Assembly: GCF_000230715.2 (NCBI RefSeq)
Contig: NC_019792.1
Location: forward strand, 248,001 to 312,000
DNA length: 64,000 nucleotides
Direction: 5' to 3'
Source: Natronobacterium gregoryi SP2
Lineage (GTDB): Archaea; Halobacteriota; Halobacteria; Halobacteriales; Natrialbaceae
Positions 1 to 9,395 of this stretch are shown one piece after another. Position 1 is the stretch's first letter; the number at the start of each line of letters is the position of its first letter. The position numbers and the translations under genes were made by a program. Under the pieces are notes generated by a model. That model did not search any database and was not told where the DNA came from. It saw only the letters and a program-made list of their open reading frames with translations.

Positions 1-96
1 CTCGTCGACCCACGCCTCCTGCCAGCGGTTCTCGACCGCTTCGGGGTCGTAGCCACCCTCGAGGGTCGGTTCTTCGCGCTCCTGTTCCATGCTCAT
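1..96 (-). CDS. valS: Valine--tRNA ligase, N-terminal fragment (cut by window edge)
   Basis: Only the first 32 codons are in the window, reading leftward off the edge. After a short acidic leader the peptide reads YDPEAVENRWQEAW, the opening block of class I synthetases of the Val/Leu/Ile group. In archaeal ValRS this YDP-x-x-VE-x-x-W motif comes just before the Rossmann fold that charges tRNA with valine. LeuRS has a similar start, so the Val assignment is likely but not proven from 32 residues. The start at 96 is used; an in-frame ATG two codons later (90) is an alternative. Confidence 0.6.
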   Translation of the reverse strand, partial: MSMEQEREEPTLEGGYDPEAVENRWQEAWVDE

Positions 97-406
97 GCTC
101 TCACCGCCCGTGACGGGCGTTGTCGGTGCGTCGATCGCGGAGTCGTCGGTGTTCGGTCGTCCATAGCTGATACTGGCCGTTGATCGGTGAATTTCGGTCT
201 GGAACAATACATCCGTCGAAACGGGGCGGGAAATGCGGGGCTACGAGGCCCCTACGAAGACGGCGTCACGCGGGCCGTCAAACGTGCCGGCCGCAAAACA
301 GATCATACTCACCTGTAGTAACGTGCAGCGTGTTAGATGTTTCGCGTGCTCGTTGCTCGCCCGCCGGCACATCACTAAGGAACTGCCCGGTATACGACGA
401 GGCGCT
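97..406. promoter_or_regulatory. Divergent intergenic region
   Basis: 310 bases between the leftward tRNA-synthetase gene and the rightward hydrolase. No convincing gene is seen: the open frames here have poor third-position GC and no recognisable motif. It must hold the promoters of both genes, but I cannot place a clear TATA element. Confidence 0.4.
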
Positions 407-1201
407 ATGGATCGACCTACTGCGGTCTCGACGGAGATTCGTGGCGTCGACGTCGTCGGTCCGCCCGACGCCCGCTCGATCGTCTTCGTCCACGGCGCGA
501 TGGTTACCCGGAAGATGTGGGGGCCACAGCGGGACGCATTGGCCGACGACTACCGCGTCGTCGCCCCCGACCTCCCGGGACACGGCAATCGGGCCGACGA
601 GTCGTTCGAACTCGAGTACGCACTGACGGTGCTCGACGACGTCGTCGACGAACTGGCCGACGGGAACGCGATCCTCGTCGGCCTCTCGCTCGGCGGCTAC
701 GTGATCACGGAGTACGCGAGCCGATACCCGAACAAGGTCGACGGTCTCGTGATCGTCGGGAGCAGTGCCAACCCCGTCCGGGGGATGAACCTCCTGACGC
801 GACTTACGGGCGGTGTCGCGCGGTTGGCGACTCGCAGCGACCTGGTCGAACGGGCTGTCGAGCGACTCGGCGAACGCTGGGTTCGCAACCGCGATCTCGA
901 CCCCGAACACGAACGAGAGATCCTCGAGTCGGGGATCTTCCCACGGGAGTTCGGCACGCCGGGACCGGACCTTGCGGGACGTGACGTCCGGGCGACGCTC
1001 CGGGCCTATCATGGCCCCGTCCTCGTGGTCAACGGCGAACGCGACGAGATCATGCGCCGTGGCGAGCGGGACCACGCCGCGGCCGCCGATGCGGACGTGG
1101 TCGTCCTCGAGGGCGTCGGTCACGTCTGTACCCTCCACCGGCCGGAGACGTTCACGAACCTCGTCGAGCAGTTCGTCCGGCGAGTCGACGCGTCGGCGTG
1201 A
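407..1201 (+). CDS. Alpha/beta hydrolase family protein
   Basis: 264-aa soluble hydrolase with the complete alpha/beta-fold signature. There is an oxyanion HG motif in VFVHGAMV near residue 28, a nucleophile elbow GLSLGG near residue 94, a late Asp in NGERDE near residue 209, and the catalytic His in GVGHV near residue 240. The overall pattern resembles esterases and haloperoxidase-like enzymes of bacterial type, and the substrate cannot be inferred. The frame is open further upstream, but the ATG at 407 is chosen because the first beta strand of the fold begins right after it and the upstream extension has no fold pattern and non-haloarchaeal composition. The RND exporter follows after 105 bp. 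Confidence 0.85.
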   Translation: MDRPTAVSTEIRGVDVVGPPDARSIVFVHGAMVTRKMWGPQRDALADDYRVVAPDLPGHGNRADESFELEYALTVLDDVVDELADGNAILVGLSLGGYVITEYASRYPNKVDGLVIVGSSANPVRGMNLLTRLTGGVARLATRSDLVERAVERLGERWVRNRDLDPEHEREILESGIFPREFGTPGPDLAGRDVRATLRAYHGPVLVVNGERDEIMRRGERDHAAAADADVVVLEGVGHVCTLHRPETFTNLVEQFVRRVDASA

Positions 1202-1306
1202 CCCGTCGTTCTGGGGGAAACCATTATCAGCGTCCGTGTTCGACCGGTATTCTAATGGAGCGGCTGCGAGCAGTCAGTCGAGATCACTGCGTCGACTGGA
1301 GTAGCC

Positions 1307-4300
1307 ATGCCAGGTGATCTCGCAGAGTGGTACGCCGACGGCCTGATTGCCCGAAGCAAACTCGTCGTCGTCGTCTTGCTACTCGTGACTGCCGGGATCG
1401 GTGCAGGAGCCGTCGTCAACGAGACCGAAGACGCCGGCATCGGCGAGTTCGAAACCGACTCCGACGCGCAGGCTGCCCTCGAGTACGTCGATGCCAACTA
1501 CGCCACGAACGACGCCGTCGTCACACAGATTGTCGTCCGCGACGAGGGTGGCGACGTCCTTACCCGTACATCGCTGCTCGAGTCGTTGTCCCTCCAGCAG
1601 GACGCCCTCGAGAACGAGTCGATAAACGAAACCGTCGGCGACGACGGCTTCGTCGGCCTCGAGAACGTGGTCGGGATCACAGCCCACACGGGGGATCGGA
1701 TCGACGAGTTCGAACAACGCGGGGAGGAACTCGGCGAACGCCAGGCCGAACTCGAGGCCAGAAGCGACGCACTCGAGGAGGGAATAAACGAGAGTCGCGA
1801 GATTCAACGCGAGTACGAAGAACTACACGCGACGACGAACGAAACCGACTCCGAGTACCAGGAGGGTGCCGCCGAACTCGAGGCGCAGTTCACGGGAGTC
1901 GTGGAGGAGACGACCGCGGCGGCCGACCTCGACGACGAGGAAGCCGACGAGTACGCACAGCTCGCAGCACAGGCCCGTGAGGTCGAATCGGGCCTGTTCG
2001 CGATCGAGCAGACGACCGACGATCCCGAAGCGGTCGACGAGTACGGTGAACTACAGGAGCGCCTCGAGGGCGTCTACGCCAGCGCGACGGTCGAATTGCT
2101 CGAGGCGGAGTTCGAGCAACTCGAAGACGACTTCGAAGCGCTCGAGGAGGACCGCGAGGAGTTCGAGGAGAGCGACGGACCGACGCTCGCAGAACAGGTC
2201 GACGCGCTCGAGGACCGCTCCGAGGATGAACTCGAGGAACTGCTCGCTGACGTGCTCGATCCCGACTCCGACGCCGGCGACGAGGACCCCGTGGCGTTTC
2301 TCCCAGCCGACTACGAACCCGGTGAGGTCGAAGCCGCCTCCCGAGTCACGTTTCTCTTCCAAGACGACGACAGTGGCGAGGACGAAGAGCCCGAAGCGGC
2401 CTATGCGGCACAACTCGAGGTCGAGTCGCTGTTCGACCAGCGATTCGACGACGGCTTCGTCTTCGGCCAGGGAATCACCGACGCCGCCTCCTCGAGTGCA
2501 GTCGGCGACAGTTTCCTCATCATCACGCCCGTCGCGCTCGTGCTCGTTCTGGGCATCCTCGCGATCACGTACCGCGACGTCGTCGACGTTTTGCTCGGAC
2601 TCGGCGGCATCGCGGTCGTGATGACCTGGCTCGCTGGGCTGATGGGCTGGTTCGAGATCCCGATGAGTCAGTTGCTGATCGCGGTCCCGTTCCTGCTGAT
2701 CGGGCTCTCGATCGACTACGCGCTGCACGTAATTATGCGCTACCGGGAGGCGAGAGCCGGTGTGCTCGCTGCCGGCGACGAACGGACGGACGGTGGCGTC
2801 GCTCGTGGGGTCCGGACCGGGATGGTCGCTGGACTGAGCGGCGTCGTCCTCGCGCTCGCCGCAGCTACGTTCTCGACGGGAATTGGCTTCCTCTCGAACG
2901 TCGTGAGTCCGCTACCCGCGATTCAGGACTTCGCGACCCTCAGCGCCGGCGGCATCCTCGCGACGTTCGTCGCGTTCGGCGTTCTCGTTCCCGCGCTCAA
3001 GGCCGAAGTCGACGGCATCCTCGAGAACCGGTTCGGCCGAGACCGAACGAAGTCGGCGTTCGGTGTGAGTGCGGGACCGATCAACCGCCTGTTGTCTGGC
3101 GGTGTCGTGCTGGCGCGTCGGGTGCCGCTCGTGGTCGTTCTGCTGGCAGTCTTGCTTGCCGTCGGCGGTGCTTACGGTGCGACGGGTATCGACACGGAGT
3201 TCAACGAGGCGGACTTCCTGCCCGAGGACGCCCCCGAGTGGACCAAGTCCTTCCCCGAGCCGTTCGCTCCCGGTACTTACACCATCAGCGACGACGCCGC
3301 GTACCTCGGGGACAACTTCCAGGACCCCGACTCACAGACGGACATACTGATACGCGGTGACGTGACCGATTCCGGGACGTTGACCGCGATCGAGGACGCA
3401 CGCGACGGCGAGGCCGTGGCCGGCAACAGTACGATCGACACCCGGCCTGACGGGACGGCCGCCGTCGACGGCCCGCTGTCGGTCCTCGAGGACGTCGCCG
3501 CGGACAACGAGACTGTCGCGGCGGCGTTCGAAGAGCGAGAGACGACCGGCGACGGCGTTCCCGACGAAGATCTCGAGGGGCTGTACGACGTGCTTTACGA
3601 CGCCGCGCCGGACGAGGCCGCGACCGTCATCGAGCGGACGGAAGGCGGAGAGTACGAGTCGGTCCGCTTGCTCGTCAGTGTCCGCGGCGATGTGTCCGCA
3701 CAGACGGTCGCCGACGACACCCGGACGTTCGCAGGAGAAATCGAAGACGACACAGCGGTGACGGCGATCGCGACCGGTGGGCCCGTGACGACTGCCGTCG
3801 TCCAGGACGCCCTGCTCGAGACGCTGGTCCAGGCGTTTGCCGTGACGCTCGTGGTGATTCTCGTCTTCCTCACGGTTCTCTACTGGGTGCGACACCGGTC
3901 GCTCTCGCTGGGTGCCGTGACGCTTGCTCCGGTCGTCGTTGCGCTGGCGTGGCTGCTCGGGGCGATGGCCTTGCTCGACGTTCCCTTCAACAGTGAGACA
4001 GCCGTCATTACGAGTCTCGCGATCGGACTCGGTGTCGACTACAGTATCCACTTCGGTGAACGGTTCGTCACAGAGCGAGAGCGGAGGCGGATCGGGGCCG
4101 ATCCCTCGAAACGAGGCCAAACGGACGAAGCGGCCCGGACCCGTCAGGAGTCGATCACCGACGTTCTTACCGCGACGATCACTGGAACCGGCGGCGCGTT
4201 GCTCGGCAGTGCGTTGACGACGGCCACCGGGTTCGGCGTCCTCGCGCTGGCACTCGCGCCGCCGCTTCGCCGGTTCGGTCTCGTGACGGGGCTAAGCATC

Positions 4301-4384
4301 GGTTTCGCGTTCCTCGCGTGTCTCACGGTGTTACCGAGTCTGCTCGTGCTCCGTGAACGATTGCTCGCACGCTTCGAGTGGTGA
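1307..4384 (+). CDS. RND superfamily (MMPL-type) membrane transporter
   Basis: 1025-aa membrane protein with the two-fold RND layout. A first TM helix lies near residues 17-37, followed by a large external domain to about residue 395. This domain contains a long Glu-rich coiled coil (about 130-300). Then come five TM helices, a second single helix (about 605-625), a second external domain, and five more helices. The proton-relay motif appears twice, as LSIDYALH near residue 466 and LGVDYSIH near residue 909. These Asp-Tyr pairs are typical of MmpL/HAE3-type exporters of lipids or hydrophobic compounds (family knowledge; the substrate here is unknown). The coiled-coil insertion in the first external loop is a common archaeal feature. 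It stands alone with no partner lipoprotein next to it. Confidence 0.88.
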   Translation: MPGDLAEWYADGLIARSKLVVVVLLLVTAGIGAGAVVNETEDAGIGEFETDSDAQAALEYVDANYATNDAVVTQIVVRDEGGDVLTRTSLLESLSLQQDALENESINETVGDDGFVGLENVVGITAHTGDRIDEFEQRGEELGERQAELEARSDALEEGINESREIQREYEELHATTNETDSEYQEGAAELEAQFTGVVEETTAAADLDDEEADEYAQLAAQAREVESGLFAIEQTTDDPEAVDEYGELQERLEGVYASATVELLEAEFEQLEDDFEALEEDREEFEESDGPTLAEQVDALEDRSEDELEELLADVLDPDSDAGDEDPVAFLPADYEPGEVEAASRVTFLFQDDDSGEDEEPEAAYAAQLEVESLFDQRFDDGFVFGQGITDAASSSAVGDSFLIITPVALVLVLGILAITYRDVVDVLLGLGGIAVVMTWLAGLMGWFEIPMSQLLIAVPFLLIGLSIDYALHVIMRYREARAGVLAAGDERTDGGVARGVRTGMVAGLSGVVLALAAATFSTGIGFLSNVVSPLPAIQDFATLSAGGILATFVAFGVLVPALKAEVDGILENRFGRDRTKSAFGVSAGPINRLLSGGVVLARRVPLVVVLLAVLLAVGGAYGATGIDTEFNEADFLPEDAPEWTKSFPEPFAPGTYTISDDAAYLGDNFQDPDSQTDILIRGDVTDSGTLTAIEDARDGEAVAGNSTIDTRPDGTAAVDGPLSVLEDVAADNETVAAAFEERETTGDGVPDEDLEGLYDVLYDAAPDEAATVIERTEGGEYESVRLLVSVRGDVSAQTVADDTRTFAGEIEDDTAVTAIATGGPVTTAVVQDALLETLVQAFAVTLVVILVFLTVLYWVRHRSLSLGAVTLAPVVVALAWLLGAMALLDVPFNSETAVITSLAIGLGVDYSIHFGERFVTERERRRIGADPSKRGQTDEAARTRQESITDVLTATITGTGGALLGSALTTATGFGVLALALAPPLRRFGLVTGLSIGFAFLACLTVLPSLLVLRERLLARFEW

Positions 4385-4528
4385 GCACGCAGGGCGGGCG
4401 GGGACTTCGTCGAGAGGCGGCTGCGTGGTCTCGGATGGACCGTCCGGTACGGGGGTTTCTTCCCGTCTCGAGGAGTGACCGGCGACGACGGTATCTGAGA
4501 GGGACGGCCGGGCACCGCTCGAGCGCGG

Positions 4529-5539
4529 TCACTCGTAGGTGAAAAGCAGTTGGATGGTCGCTTCCGGTCGCTTCTCGAGCAACTCGTAGGCTTCGGGGGC
4601 CTCGGAAAGCGGTCGTTCGTGGGTGAGAAGCGACGTAACCTCGAGGCGCTGAAGCCACTCCCAGGTGAGCTCGTGACGCCGTTCTCGCGACCACCTCCCC
4701 GAGAGGCGGGGATCGATCGTACTCACCTGGCTGCTCCGGACCTCGAGGCGGTCGCGATGAAACCGGCCGCCGAGTTCGACGCTCGCGGGGCGGGTGCCAT
4801 ACCAGGAACCGACGATCACGCGACCGTCGAAGCCCGTCGTCGAGATTGCATCGTCGAGCGCGTCCGGGTTACCCGAGAGTTCGTAGGTGAGGTCTGCCCG
4901 GTCGCCAGCGGTGTCGACGAACGCGTCCGGTAGTTCCCGGTCTGGATCGAGCGATCGGTCGGCACCGAACGCCGTCGATCGCTCGCGGCGTCGCTCGTAG
5001 GTGTCGAACGTGACGAGCGACTCGAGCGGCGTCTGCGAGAGGAGTGCCGTCGTCAACAGCCCGACGACGCCCTGGCCGAGAACGGCAACGCGCTCGCCGA
5101 GCAGCGGTTCGCCGTCCAGCAGGAAGGTGACGGCCGTCTCGAGGTTCGCAAACAGCGTCGCTTCGTGAGCCGAGACTCCGTCGGGAACTGGCAGGACGTC
5201 GTCGGGTCGGGCGAGGAAGTGACTCTCGTGTGGGTTGTACGCGAACACCTGTTGGCCGAGCCAGTCGTCGTCGACGTTCGAGCCGACGGCGGTAACTTCT
5301 CCGACGGCCGCGTAGCCGTAGGAGAGCGGAAAAGAGAGGTCACCGTCGAACGCCTCGAGTTGTTCGTCGGCGGGGAGTTCCGCCGGTGCGTCGCCACTGT
5401 AGATCAGGCGTTCGGTGCCGGCGCTGATCGCGGACGCAATTGTCCGAACCCGTAACTCATCGGGACCGGGGTCACAGACATCCCGACATCTAATCTCGAC
5501 AGTCCGCGGGCCGGTGAAATAAAGCGTCTGTGCGGTCAT
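4529..5539 (-). CDS. Zinc-independent MDR-family dehydrogenase
   Basis: 336-aa medium-chain dehydrogenase/reductase. The N-terminal GroES-like part carries SAGTERLIYSG where zinc alcohol dehydrogenases have the catalytic Cys, as in the BchC-like, zinc-lacking branch. The cofactor domain has the VLGQGVVGLL glycine motif near residue 159 for NAD(P) binding. The start was set at the MTAQTLYF methionine: the 54 codons open upstream show no fold pattern, and the residues after this Met align with the usual beginning of the family. Substrate is unknown. Calling it a chlorophyllide dehydrogenase would be over-annotation, since no pigment genes are nearby. Confidence 0.75.
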   Translation of the reverse strand: MTAQTLYFTGPRTVEIRCRDVCDPGPDELRVRTIASAISAGTERLIYSGDAPAELPADEQLEAFDGDLSFPLSYGYAAVGEVTAVGSNVDDDWLGQQVFAYNPHESHFLARPDDVLPVPDGVSAHEATLFANLETAVTFLLDGEPLLGERVAVLGQGVVGLLTTALLSQTPLESLVTFDTYERRRERSTAFGADRSLDPDRELPDAFVDTAGDRADLTYELSGNPDALDDAISTTGFDGRVIVGSWYGTRPASVELGGRFHRDRLEVRSSQVSTIDPRLSGRWSRERRHELTWEWLQRLEVTSLLTHERPLSEAPEAYELLEKRPEATIQLLFTYE

Positions 5540-6334
5540 CGTCCTGAGCCCTCGATCAGTCGATTGTCCGGTTTCCGATGCCGATAGTTCACGACGCAAA
5601 CCAGTTTCACGAGTGAGCACTTGATTGTTTAGCCAAACTGCACGAATTGTGAGGCAGTCACGCGGCGGGCCGAGGCCGACACGTCCGGTCACAGCGAGCA
5701 AATCCCGGCAGGAGGCACCTAGCCGGCACCAGAACGACGATCGCTGGGTCAGGTACCCACAACCTGTAAAGTCGTGGGCTTTCGCCTAGGTTCTCTGTGA
5801 GTGCGACCGCGAGAAACGCGGGTGAACAAGCCGTCACCGGGTCCGCCTACCGTCCCGACGAGGACGACCAGCGCGTCTCTCTTGACGGCCCTCGAACAGC
5901 GGGGTCCGTGCCCAGTCTGTAAAGACACAACTCCCGTGCCACGGTCACCCACGTCGCGCGTGTAAACGGCTGGTCGTTGCCGGTCTGGCGGGCTCGAGCG
6001 CCTGTTCGGAAAACGGCGACCGTTCGAACTCGGCGGTGGAGCGACTGCCAGCAGAGACTCGCTAGGTGATGGTTCGTCCCAGCAGTTCACCTACGACGAC
6101 GGTCACGGATCGCCCTCGAGAGCGTAGAGGACGACGAAGACACCGATCGACAGCACCCGTGTGGCCTCGACGACCGTGTTGCTCGAGAGATTCGCAATCA
6201 GCGATCAGTGACGGTCGTCGGCTCGAGCGTCCGCCGCCATGTGTATCGCCTCGAGGGCGATCGAAACCCGATGTGTGTCAGTTACTGGAGAGACGACCGC
6301 ATACGGTGGGGTGAGAACTCGCGTTGGTTTTCGG
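5540..6334. other. Gene-poor intergenic stretch with degraded coding traces
   Basis: About 800 bases with no intact gene. Two traces stand out. First, at about 5755-5790 a CCCAC/GTGGG hairpin lies at the end of a leftward open frame with a basic, Arg-rich C-terminus; this looks like the hairpin end and tail of a decayed IS200/IS605 (TnpB-type) element, but it is weak. Second, at 6103-6203 on the minus strand there is a short, hydrophobic, GC3-rich reading frame with no start codon, possibly the tail of a lost small membrane protein. Both are inferences from composition. Confidence 0.3.
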
Positions 6335-6943
6335 TTAGATCTCGTTTGCGGGCGGTACGGTCCGTTCGTCGGGCCGGGTCGTGCTACGGGTTCCGACCAG
6401 AACCCGGAGGGCAGCGCCGACGCCGAGGGAAGCGGCGACCGTGACCAGGATGACCGCGGCAGCGACCGAGAGAGAAGCGAGTCCGGCGAGGAGACTCCCT
6501 ACGACGACGCCGGCTCCCAGCCGGTCCTGGCCAAACCTGGCTGCGATCGACGCTCCAATCGCGACGAGTCCAAACGCCGTGAGCGTCGGGAGAACGAGCG
6601 CTCCGAGGACGACGAGCGGAACCCCGAAGAAGACGCCGATACTGTTTCCAGTCATGACCAGTCCGGCCGACGTGAGGCCGCCGGCCACAAACGTCCCAGG
6701 GAGCCCGAGACAGACCGAAATGATCGGGCTCCGGCGCGCTTTCGTCACCGAGCGGGGGCCGTGCTCTTGCAGGATTCCGAGCGCGATCACCGAGACGAGC
6801 AAAGCCCCGGACAACGCCGTCCCGGTACGGACGAGCGGATCGATGCCCGCGAACAACTCGAGCGCGTCACCGACGACCGCCGCCGTTGCGACGGACTCGG
6901 ACGCGACACTCGCCAGATATAAATTTACTGGCCACATACCCAA
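6335..6943 (-). CDS. Hypothetical membrane protein
   Basis: 202-aa very hydrophobic protein with about five predicted TM segments (around residues 35-58, 75-95, 100-130, 145-170 and a short last one) and a polar, Arg-rich C-terminal tail. No family is recognised. Codon use is haloarchaeal with strong third-position GC, so it is probably real. It is divergent from the ribosomal L1 operon. The start at 6943 is followed two codons later by another ATG (6937), either of which could be used. An AT-rich tract (ataaattta) lies within the first codons. Confidence 0.6.
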   Translation of the reverse strand: MGMWPVNLYLASVASESVATAAVVGDALELFAGIDPLVRTGTALSGALLVSVIALGILQEHGPRSVTKARRSPIISVCLGLPGTFVAGGLTSAGLVMTGNSIGVFFGVPLVVLGALVLPTLTAFGLVAIGASIAARFGQDRLGAGVVVGSLLAGLASLSVAAAVILVTVAASLGVGAALRVLVGTRSTTRPDERTVPPANEI

Positions 6944-7101
6944 CCTATAGACGTTCAGTACAGATAACGTTTTTGCTCAGAAATCCGTCGCTCGAGTCTC
7001 GAACGTGGCAAAATAGCCGTCTGGTGGCGACAGGTGTGGTGATCGTTCACTTGGGCCTTTCTTTCCCCAACGCGGCCCAATCCGCGCTCCAGTTCGACGG
7101 G

Positions 7102-7195
7102 TTTAAGTTTTCCATGCTACTCGATTCAACAGAGACAGGCATTGCCTGTTTCACTGACCCGTAGGAGCACACCCTGCGTACTACGGAGGTGAACG
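7102..7195 (+). promoter_or_regulatory. Promoter and structured 5' leader of the L1-L10-L12 operon
   Basis: A TATA-like TTTAAG sits at 7102-7107, so transcription should begin near 7128-7132, giving a leader of about 65 nt. The leader holds a tight hairpin, ACAGGC-ATT-GCCTGT (7135-7149), and a second stem, CGTAG/CTACG (7160-7164 with 7181-7185). The second stem abuts an exceptionally strong ribosome binding site, GGAGGTGA (7185-7192). In halobacteria and methanogens, protein L1 represses translation of its own operon by binding a 23S-like site in this mRNA (established for the family). That these hairpins form the binding site is my inference. Confidence 0.55.
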
Positions 7196-7828
7196 ATGGC
7201 AGATTCGGATATTGAAACCGCAGTGACTCGCGCACTCGAGGAGTCGCCCGATCGGAACTTCACCGAGACGGTAGACCTCGCGATCAACTTGCGCGACTTA
7301 GACCTGAACGAACCGTCGAACCGTGTTGACGAGTCCGTCGTCCTTCCATCCGGTACTGGACAGGACACGCGAATCGTCGTCATCGCCGAGGGAGAGACTG
7401 CAGTCCGCGCCGAAGAGGCTGCGGACGAAGTCCTCTCGGAAGACGACGTCGCCGATCTCGACGACGACGAGGCCAAAGATATGGCCGACGAGACGGACTT
7501 CTTCATCGCCGAAGAGGCGATGATGCAAGATATCGCCCGGCATCTGGGTACTATCCTCGGTCCCCGAGGGAAGATGCCGGACCCGCTCGCTCCAGACGAC
7601 GACGTCGTCGAAACCGTCAACCGGCTCAAAAGCACCGTGCAGCTTCGCTCCGGCGACCGACGAACGTTCCACACGCTCGTCGGCTCCGAAGAGATGGATG
7701 CCGAAGACGTCGCCGACAACATCGACGTCATCCTGCGTCGCCTGCACGCCGACCTCGAGAAGGGGCCCCAGAACATCGACGCCGTCTACGTGAAGACGAC
7801 GATGGGCCCGGCCGTGGAGGTGGCCTGA
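7196..7828 (+). CDS. rpl1: 50S ribosomal protein L1 (uL1)
   Basis: 210 aa, the normal archaeal length. It binds the L1 stalk of 23S rRNA next to the E site and, in archaea, also its own mRNA. The sequence shows the family pattern [17 protein letters not shown] near the N-terminus and [10 protein letters not shown] near residue 121, the conserved RNA-binding segment. First gene of the L1-L10-L12 operon; its stop is separated from the L10 start by one base. The start is fixed by a perfect GGAGGTGA six to seven bases upstream. L11 is not adjacent, as is usual in haloarchaea. Confidence 0.97.
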   Translation: MADSDIETAVTRALEESPDRNFTETVDLAINLRDLDLNEPSNRVDESVVLPSGTGQDTRIVVIAEGETAVRAEEAADEVLSEDDVADLDDDEAKDMADETDFFIAEEAMMQDIARHLGTILGPRGKMPDPLAPDDDVVETVNRLKSTVQLRSGDRRTFHTLVGSEEMDAEDVADNIDVILRRLHADLEKGPQNIDAVYVKTTMGPAVEVA

Positions 7829-7829
7829 T

Positions 7830-8870
7830 ATGAGCGCTGAAGCTGAACGCAAAACCGAGAACCTTCCACAGTGGAAGAAAGAAGAAGTCGAGGAGCTCGC
7901 GGATCTCCTCGAGGATTACGAGAGCGTCGGGATCGTCGGTCTCACCGGCATTCCCTCGAAACAGCTTCAGGATATGCGCCGCGATCTGCACGGCAGCGCA
8001 GAGCTGCGCGTCAGCCGCAACACCCTGCAGATCCGCGCACTCGAGGAGGCAGGCTACGACGACCTCGTTTCCGACGTGGAAGGCCACGTCGGCCTGATCG
8101 CCACGAACGACAACCCCTTCGCGCTCTACAAGGAACTCGAGGCGTCGAAGACGCCGGCTCCGATCAACGAGGGCGAAGTCGCTCCGAACGACATCGTGAT
8201 CCCAGAAGGGGACACGGGCGTCGATCCGGGGCCGTTCGTCGGTGAGCTTCAGGGCATCGGCGCGAACGCACGCATCGAGGACGGCTCGATTCAGGTCATG
8301 GAGGACTCGACGGTTCTAGAGGCCGGCGAAGAAGTCTCTGTAGACCTGGCGAACGTTCTTAACGAGCTCGGTATCGAGCCCAAGGAAGTCGGGCTCGATC
8401 TGCGTGCCGTCGTCGCCGAAGGGGTTCTTTTCGACCCAGAAGACCTCGACATCGACATCGAGGCCTACGAGAGCGACGTTCAGACGGCCGCCGCTCGCGC
8501 ACGGAACCTCGCGGTCAACGCGGAGTTCCCGACTGCGTCGACGGTTCCAACGCTCGTCGCCAAGGCAACGGGCGAGGCCAAGAGCCTCGGCTTGCAGGCC
8601 GCTATCGAGGACGAAGCGCTCATGCCCGACCTCGTCTCCAAGGCAGACGCACAGCTTCGTGCGCTCGCGGTTCAGATCGACGACGAGGAAGCGCTGCCGG
8701 AGGAGTTGCAGGACGTCGAAGCGCCTGCAGCGCCGGCAGCTGACGAGGGCGATCGAGAAGACGAATCGGCAGACGACCAAGACGAGGCTGAGGCCGACGA
8801 CGCCGACACCGACGACGACGAAGACGACGACGGTGACGGTGCAGAAGGCCTCGGCGAGATGTTCGGATAA
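7830..8870 (+). CDS. rpl10: 50S ribosomal protein L10 (uL10, acidic P0)
   Basis: 346 aa. N-terminal rRNA-binding domain (about residues 1-110, with [17 protein letters not shown]) and the archaeal/eukaryotic P0 insertion domain follow each other. Next comes the helical spine that recruits L12 dimers, then a very acidic Asp/Glu tail ending in EGLGEMFG. The same C-terminal peptide ends L12, and in archaea this tail contacts translation factors (known of the family). It starts one base after the L1 stop and is co-transcribed with L1 and L12. Confidence 0.96.
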   Translation: MSAEAERKTENLPQWKKEEVEELADLLEDYESVGIVGLTGIPSKQLQDMRRDLHGSAELRVSRNTLQIRALEEAGYDDLVSDVEGHVGLIATNDNPFALYKELEASKTPAPINEGEVAPNDIVIPEGDTGVDPGPFVGELQGIGANARIEDGSIQVMEDSTVLEAGEEVSVDLANVLNELGIEPKEVGLDLRAVVAEGVLFDPEDLDIDIEAYESDVQTAAARARNLAVNAEFPTASTVPTLVAKATGEAKSLGLQAAIEDEALMPDLVSKADAQLRALAVQIDDEEALPEELQDVEAPAAPAADEGDREDESADDQDEAEADDADTDDDEDDDGDGAEGLGEMFG

Positions 8871-8888
8871 TCAACGGAGGATATAACA

Positions 8889-9236
8889 ATGGAATACGTT
8901 TACGCTGCACTCATCCTGAACGAATCGGGCGAAGAGATCAACGAAGACAACCTCACCGACGTGCTCGACGCTGCTGGCGTCGACGTCGAAGAGTCCCGCG
9001 TCAAGGCACTCGTCGCTGCCCTCGAGGATGTCGACATCGACGATGCCGTCGAGGAAGCCGCCGCTGCACCCGCCGCAGCCGCCGGTGGTGCCGCTGCTGG
9101 TGGTGCTGCCGCCGACGACGGTGGCGACGAGGATAGCGAAGAAGACGAGGAAGCCGACGTCCCGGACACGACAGACGAGGACGACGACGAAGACGAGGAA
9201 GCTGACGGCGAAGGACTCGGCGAACTCTTCGGTTAA
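8889..9236 (+). CDS. rpl12: 50S ribosomal protein L12 (P1, stalk protein)
   Basis: 115 aa. The N-terminal dimerisation domain [20 protein letters not shown] is followed by an Ala/Gly-rich hinge (about residues 57-78), a long acidic stretch and the terminal GEGLGELFG peptide that binds elongation factors. Multiple dimers attach to the L10 spine to build the stalk. An upstream GGAGG lies at 8875-8879. Last gene of the operon, followed by a T-run terminator. Confidence 0.96.
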   Translation: MEYVYAALILNESGEEINEDNLTDVLDAAGVDVEESRVKALVAALEDVDIDDAVEEAAAAPAAAAGGAAAGGAAADDGGDEDSEEDEEADVPDTTDEDDDEDEEADGEGLGELFG

Positions 9237-9261
9237 CTCGGTTTCGACGACCTGGAAACGA

Positions 9262-9275
9262 TCGATATTTTTTGC
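9262..9275 (+). terminator. T-run terminator of the L1-L10-L12 operon
   Basis: Six consecutive T (9268-9273) lie 32 bases after the L12 stop. Oligo-T tracts without a strong hairpin are the usual intrinsic termination signal in archaea. Confidence 0.6.
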
Positions 9276-9310
9276 GTGACGCTTCGCCGATCAGTGGCAA
9301 CGCACTCACC

Positions 9311-9395
9311 TAGTACTCCGCCAAGCGTCGACTGCTGGGTGAACCCAGACGACCGCATTCGGTTTCACTCATCCGTTCAGGCTTGCCAAAGCACT
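9311..9395. repeat. TA-flanked palindromic miniature element, copy B1
   Basis: 85 bp, beginning TAGTACTCCGCCAAGCG and ending CTTGCCAAAGCACT. It is a near-identical inverted copy of the element at 53728-53813. The two ends are imperfect inverted repeats of each other, so it folds into a hairpin. Its right edge touches the terminal repeat of the neighbouring IS, so its flanking TA is lost there. Confidence 0.65.

Noticed and set aside
4529-5539. Bacteriochlorophyllide dehydrogenase (BchC) function
   Set aside because: Only the zinc-less MDR subfamily resemblance supports it; haloarchaea have no bacteriochlorophyll pathway and no pigment genes adjoin.
5749-6090. Possible TnpB C-terminus with an IS200/IS605 end hairpin
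   Set aside because: The zinc knuckle and RuvC motifs are not present; only a hairpin and a basic tail remain, so it is noted in the intergenic entry but not called as a gene.
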